NCBI GenBank assembly: GCA_009617715.1
Contig: VTFK01000014.1
Span: 124,001 to 188,000, forward strand
DNA from: Plectrocnemia conspersa
Taxonomy: Eukaryota > Arthropoda > Insecta > Trichoptera > Polycentropodidae
Direction of reading: 5' to 3'
DNA length: 64,000 bases
Shown here: one piece after another, positions 59,400 through 64,000 of the stretch
Layout of the letters: each line of letters begins with the position of its first letter
Position numbering within the stretch: position 1 is the stretch's first letter
Position numbers and translations under genes: made by a program
The notes under the pieces: generated by a model
Seen by the model: the letters and a program-made list of their open reading frames with translations, nothing else
Told to the model about the DNA's origin: nothing
Databases searched by the model: none

Positions 59400-59610
59400 G
59401 CAATTTACATTATACATTTGTATATATAAAACAAAAAATAACAGTTTTAAAACACGCAACAGGTGACACAGTTTCATAGCACATTATCTGGAGCCACAGA
59501 CCATTGGCGACGCGCCATCTAGTGCCGTTAATGTACGGTTGATCAAGGATGAAAGTTGCTGGTCCGATGCAGTGATGGCCTGCTATGAAGCGCAACGTTT
59601 TAAATAAACT
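59400..59610 (-). other. GC-richer patch with 61-residue frame
   Basis: Minus frame 59410-59595 without a domain. GGCGACGCGCCATCTAGTGC near 59506 and GTCCGATGCAGTGATGGCC near 59560. Unassigned, possibly a transposon edge. Confidence 0.2.
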
Positions 59611-59639
59611 CTAGAGTCAAAATAAAAAAGTAATTTACT

Positions 59640-59985
59640 ATTTTTCTAGGAGGGTTAGGGCAAAAATTGGCCTGTCAGTGGTCGTTTTTTAATATTTAAA
59701 TTTAATTAAAACTTTTATTCATTTTTTCTGCAAGTTCAAGAGAGAGAATTTACCTCCCCCCCCCTAATGACATCCCTGTTTCTAATCCACGTCAAAAGTA
59801 ATAAAATCGTGTTGGCGCGTCACCACTGCAACGGCGCCAACAAAAGTTTATTGCTTTTGACGTGAAATTTTGACTTCTGAGAAGTGATTATTGTTTTTTT
59901 GTCTTCCTATTTTCTTCATGCATTTTTCTGGTCAAATTCAAGGGGGAGAGGCAAATGCCCCTCTCCATAAATGACGTTGCCGACC
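59640..59985. mobile_element. Palindromic MITE family D, copy 1
   Basis: The core pairs CACGTCAAAAGTAATAAAAT...TTGGCGC (59788-59818) with its inverted complement at 59834-59864 (26 of 31 pairs by eye). Outside this, TTCAAG.G.GAG...CCTAATGACATCCCTG (left) and TTCAAGGGGGAGAGGCAAAT...AATGACGTTGCCG (right) form a direct, not inverted, repeat. GACTTCTGAGAAGTGATTAT is shared with the 63.0-kb copy. No coding capacity. Confidence 0.65.
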
Positions 59986-60004
59986 CAAGATCAACCATCT
60001 GGCG

Positions 60005-60853
60005 TAGCTCAAAACTGCACTACACTACAAGGACGGAAAATAATGATGAGATACTTCCCCTTTCGCTCTCTCGCGTGTTAAGTGACGACAGTGAGAGAAT
60101 TAATGATATGGTTTTTCGCAAATTGAGATAGAACGAGTAACTCGGTTCAATTTCAGTATGCGCGTAGGCATCCTATGGTCAACACGCATGTCGAGCGTTG
60201 CATCGTAGTCACGTGGTCAAGTTATAATACCACATGCTTATAGGGGACTTCAACAGACTCCTACTGAATATTTTAGGGCACCAAAAGGGATTAATTATAT
60301 TTTTGATAGTATATTCTTCCAACAGATATCGTTATTATATTTTTTTTCATATAAAATTAAATAATTAAAAAATAATTCGTGGTACTTGATTTTGTTAAAA
60401 AAAATCGTTTTGAATATCCTTATGTATTATTCTAGATCGGTTTATATAAATGTCACATCATAACGAATTCTTATTTAGAATCGATGGCGACAAATTCTAG
60501 GATAGTCACAGATGTGATGTTTGTATTCTGGAGTATCATGTTTATGCCTTATTGCATTTTGCAAAAGCCGACAAAGATTTTGCGTAAATTGAATATTTAC
60601 GACCGAAAAGTTTTCACTGATATTGTATTGGTGAATGCCCACACAAATTTTTATAAATATCAGTAGCGTAATTTTAATAATATGATAATTTAAAAATTGC
60701 GATTACTTGGCACATTTTTCGATCGCGTGCTGTACGTGACAGAAGCCGCCGTCCGGACGGCCTATGAAATTTGCGACAGCGTGGTCGTTTACTCGAAGTC
60801 GTAGGTCTCGGTCGACTTCAGTTGTAACTTCGGTAGTGCAGGCATAACACCTG
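60005..60853 (+). mobile_element. TIR element family C, copy 2
   Basis: Left end CTGCACTACACTAC (60014-60027); right end GTAGTGCAGGCAT (60834-60846), inverted relative to the left end of copy 1. Direct orientation and collinear with copy 1 (5.1 kb away) over roughly 700 bp. It contains one open frame of 60 residues (60484-60666, MATNSRIVTDVMFVFWSIMF...), which is either the last piece of a transposase or chance. The right subterminal part (GTCGTAGGTCTCGGTCGACTT and TAACTTCGG) is missing from copy 1. It lacks an obvious target duplication. Confidence 0.75.
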
Positions 60854-62380
60854 TTAAAAATGGGAGATGCTTTTGGAAGCACCCAAAAACGATTGATAAG
60901 TCAACGATTTTTATTTTATTCCGAGAAACGTTGTGTTTCCCGAATGGTCGATACAGAATTTTTATATAATAAATATTGTAGAGAATATATCCTATATTCC
61001 ACTATGTGCTTAAATGAGCATTGCGTTTTATATGAGTAGTGTATTAGTTGTTTAAAAAGAAATCGCGGCACGCGACCAAATTAACCCGACACGTTAATAT
61101 TTAACCAGCGAAATATCTATACATACACTTTCTTTATTTTTTTCTTTATTTAGTGTGAACAAAAGATTAGCATAAAATCCATTTTTTAAATCAAAAACCC
61201 AGGAATTTGCTAAAATGTGTGTTATTTAAATAATAAAAATACTTTATATAAATATTGAGGTAGACACATATTGGAACATATAAATGATTTTTAAAAAAAA
61301 ATATACATTTAAAAGTGCAAACAAAAAATCTAAAAAAAAAATTTCACAAGCTTTTTATTTAGAACCTAAAATAAAAATAATTTAATTTATAATCCTAAAA
61401 AATGTATGTTATTTTAAAATAGTATAGTATTGCCCTACTCTATATAATATTTTTAATTTTTGTTAAATATTAATCAGAATCAATTGTTATGTTAAGTTAG
61501 AAGGGTAAAATATATTTTTAAGAAATATACCCGAATTTTAAGTAGTTTCTATGATAAATTATAATTCAAAATACAATCTTAAATATTTTGTTGTATACTA
61601 TTGATATTATACATAGGCAAGACTTTCGGCAAATTTTGTTAACGGTAACTTTGTGATTATTTCAGCATTTATTTATAAAAAACACAATTTTTAGATAGTC
61701 TGTATTCGCTTTAAATGGGTATTGATACACGTTCATATGAACTTCGATAAATTCTTTAATAAAAATAGCTGTTTATGATTATAATATATGTAATGCTGTT
61801 TATAGGCATAATTAAAATTTCTCGCTGCAGAACAATAATGCATCTTCACACTTTCTCAAGAAAATTGTAGATTATTTGTAAAGCATCCAACAATTTCACA
61901 CTGCTGCAAATACATTAAAATTTTCGTCAAGTACATTTAAAGTTTTAAATACAATAGCAAAAAAAAACATTTTTTTTATTTTTGTTACAAAATAAATTTT
62001 TGTACATATAAATGTACATAAAAAAATTAGAAAAAAAAAACAAATTTTACGATAAAACGTGATTTTGATTTAAGAATGAAATAATTTTTCATTCAATCTG
62101 GAGATCAACAATTTTTTAGACGAAGATTATTCAATTCAATTTCATCGAAATATTGATGATCTAATTTCCTTCAAAATTAATGCCACTTTTTTCGGTATAA
62201 AAAATTCATAATAATTCAAAATAAAAATAAAATAAGAATCTGACTTTATGGAATCGGCTTTTTAAAATTTGAATAAGATTATTTGCATGGTTAATAAGAT
62301 GGGAATCGCAAAAGCTCTTCGCTTGTGAAATGCTGATATAATAATAATTATTATTGGCAAAAATACCAATTATTGTTCAT
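60854..62380. other. AT-rich spacer
   Basis: No frames, repeats or RNAs supported. Confidence 0.4.
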
Positions 62381-62770
62381 TAGAGATTATTTAAATTCAA
62401 CAATAACCATACAAACACGCACACCCATAAAACTTGTATACATCTCAACCCAAAAACCCTTTGTCCGAAAAATTTCGGATGCGGTTCCCACCGTCAGGCG
62501 AGGACAGGTGTAATGGTCCCGCGCCACACACACACCTCGTCCCACGTATCCGCCATTGTCCAAAGATCGGAGGACCTCCGCCGACAAACGGCTGGACAAA
62601 CAAACAAACGGGCCACAAAAGAGGACCAGTCAACCTCTTCATTCCGCCTGACGTATTCATTCTCGAGACACTACCTCATCATTAGACGCCGGACCTCTTG
62701 TCATAAACTAGCCCCGCCCCTTCTGATATTAAGATAACTGCTTGAATTAACCTTTGGCGATAATACGTTT
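62381..62770. other. GC-rich island with overlapping frames
   Basis: Four overlapping frames on both strands (62387-62599, 62434-62685, 62445-62660, 62513-62737) come from GC-rich composition. ACAAACAAACAAACGGG and CGCGCCACACACACACC are short simple repeats. GCGCCACAC...CGTCCCACG resembles the last 50 bases of the window (GCGCCACACG ... CATCCCACGC), hinting at a repeat that continues past the edge. Confidence 0.3.
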
Positions 62771-62834
62771 CACTGAGTATGTGATTAAATATTTATGTAA
62801 GGTATTGAGACGCCAAGGACATCATATCACGTTT

Positions 62835-63225
62835 TTTCCTGGGAGAGGCAAAAGTTGGCCAGTCTATTTCATTAAAAATTATAGTATGTATTTCATTAAA
62901 TTTAATAATCTACGTCAAAAGCAGTAAAAACGCATGGTTATAACAATATTATGATTTATAATAAGTGAGAATCGGATAAAGCATATCTAAACCGAATTTT
63001 GCCTAATAGGAGAGCGCAAAAAACAATTATCCCTTCTCAGAAGTCAAAAATCCACGTCAAAAGCAATAAAATCGTGCCGGCGCCGTCGAGCGTTCCCACT
63101 GCGACGGTGCCGACACGATTTTATTGCTTTTGACGTAAATTTTTGACTTCTGAGAAGTGATAATTGTTTTTGCGCCCTCCTATTAACCAAAATTCGGTTT
63201 GAATATACTTTGATCAATGCTCTTA
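62835..63225. mobile_element. Palindromic MITE family D, copy 2
   Basis: Arms 62989-63088 and 63102-63200 are inverted repeats of about 100 bp with only a handful of differences, around a 13-base loop (AGCGTTCCCACTG). Landmarks are AAACCGAATTTTG, GGAG.GCGCAAAAA, CTTCTCAGAAGTCAAAAAT and CACGTCAAAAGCAATAAAAT. The pairing probably continues, more weakly, another 20 bp outward. Shares core words with 59640-59985. Non-coding; the transcript would be one long hairpin. Confidence 0.85.
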
Positions 63226-63280
63226 TATTAGAAGTCCATAATAATATCGGTAAAGATAGCTAATATATTTTTAAAACATA

Positions 63281-63408
63281 GTGTAATATCGAAATGCAGA
63301 CAAACTATGGAGCAATATGTGAAATGCGATATCTGTCTGTATTCTTTCGCTTATTTTACACTCAAAGATGAGTTGGCTTAGTTTGTTTTTTGGACTTGAC
63401 TAAAACTC
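63281..63408 (-). repeat. Dispersed repeat, copy 2
   Basis: Reverse complement of the block at 2821-2947. Landmarks on the plus strand: AGCAATATGTGAAATG, AGATGAGTTGGCTTAGTTTG, GGACTTGACTAAAA. It lies about 80 bp from the palindromic MITE. Confidence 0.6.
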
Positions 63409-63529
63409 TAATTAGTTTTATAACCTTCATTGGGCTAGGTTTAGGTTTGAACAGCAAATGGACGTTTCGCAACTGTCAAATTGAGTTTCAAAGACATTAT
63501 AAACAAGCACATAATAGTTAAATTATATT

Positions 63530-63745
63530 TTTGCTAGTATCTAATGGTGAAATGTATTTGGACTTCATTAGTGAAAATACACTTTCACTGAAAAATACAC
63601 ATTCACTGAAACATTTATACATTGCATGTAAACAAATAATGATTAGTATGTATAATAAATATATATATCTTACTTCAAAATTTAAAAATATATATCTACC
63701 GGTGAAATTGTATTCCGATATGATTTCACTGAAATGGCGTATTTT
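63530..63745 (+). repeat. Dispersed repeat with ATCTACC/TCACTGAAA words
   Basis: 63684-63736 is the partner of 10901-10953. Upstream, ATCTAATGGTGAAATGTATT (about 63538-63557) and two TTCACTGAAA units (63583 and 63602) are further members. The 88-residue frame over it is an artefact. Confidence 0.5.
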
Positions 63746-63859
63746 AAAAAATATTTTCCGGTTAGATCCGAGACTGTTTTTAATATATTTTCTTTGAGGG
63801 ATAACCCGAAAATTTCTGGTTTAGAATCAGTGACGTTATTTCAGATTATTTTAATATTT

Positions 63860-64000
63860 ATTATTTTTAATTTTTCTGGCTAAATTCAAGGGGGAGCAAA
63901 TGCCCCAGTGGAAGGATAAAGCTCAAGAATCTCGTCCAGGTGGTCTTTAGCGCCACACGTTGTTTTAAAACCTACAGTGTGTACTCGTCATCCCACGCAT
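63860..64000. mobile_element. Partial repeat related to family D, cut by window edge
   Basis: TTTTTCTGGCTAAATTCAAG then GGGGGAGCAAATGCCCCAG matches the right-hand block of 59640-59985. The element continues beyond the window. Confidence 0.4.

Noticed and set aside
62387..62737. Four overlapping ORFs of 70-83 residues
   Set aside because: Same reason: GC-rich DNA with no domain in any frame.

Overview
The window is AT-rich nuclear DNA of an animal, most likely an insect. The evidence is decayed mariner, hAT and Jockey/CR1-type non-LTR elements, tRNA-derived SINEs, long (AT)n tracts and no operon-like gene packing; the order of insect cannot be fixed from what I can read. I found no intact host protein-coding gene, no true tRNA or rRNA gene, and no CRISPR array. 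Apart from retrotransposon and transposase remnants, the open reading frames are short, isolated and unrecognised.

The recognisable content is mobile DNA. Retroelements: (a) a 5'-truncated non-LTR retrotransposon (35.1-36.9 kb, +) with readable reverse transcriptase motifs and a 3' stem-loop; 3' end and RT fragments of the same family lie at 42.1 kb and 8.8 kb. (b) A second, different LINE (12.2-13.6 kb, -), cut at its 5' side by a long (AT)n tract, with a short fragment at 11.2 kb. (c) tRNA-derived SINE-like sequences at 0.8, 25.7, 39.6 and 59.0 kb. The one at 0.8 kb seems to share its 3' tail with LINE (b). DNA transposons: two hAT transposase pseudogenes (24.4-24.7 kb, - and 28.3-28.9 kb, +), a mariner fossil (42.9-43.2 kb), a 161-bp hAT-type MITE with a perfect 8-bp target duplication (39.8 kb), other hAT-ended elements (1.9, 52.3, 58.7 kb), a roughly 0.85-kb terminal-inverted-repeat family with two copies (54.9 and 60.0 kb), and strongly palindromic MITEs (59.8 and 63.0 kb).

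Between these lie very AT-rich stretches interrupted by islands of 200-600 bp that are richer in G+C and in CpG and contain homeodomain- and E-box-like words, including an exact Pbx/Meis-type TGATTGACAG. The islands look like non-coding regulatory DNA in a gene desert or a very large intron. This is an inference from composition and can only be tested by comparison with related genomes. A CAG|GTGAGT splice-donor-like site at position 80/81 could be the edge of a host exon.

The genes do not form a working system. The coherent story is retrotransposition and transposition history: a LINE and a SINE that may share a 3' recognition tail, a LINE family with a conserved 3' hairpin, and MITE families that share a terminal module (GTGTTAAGTGACGA).
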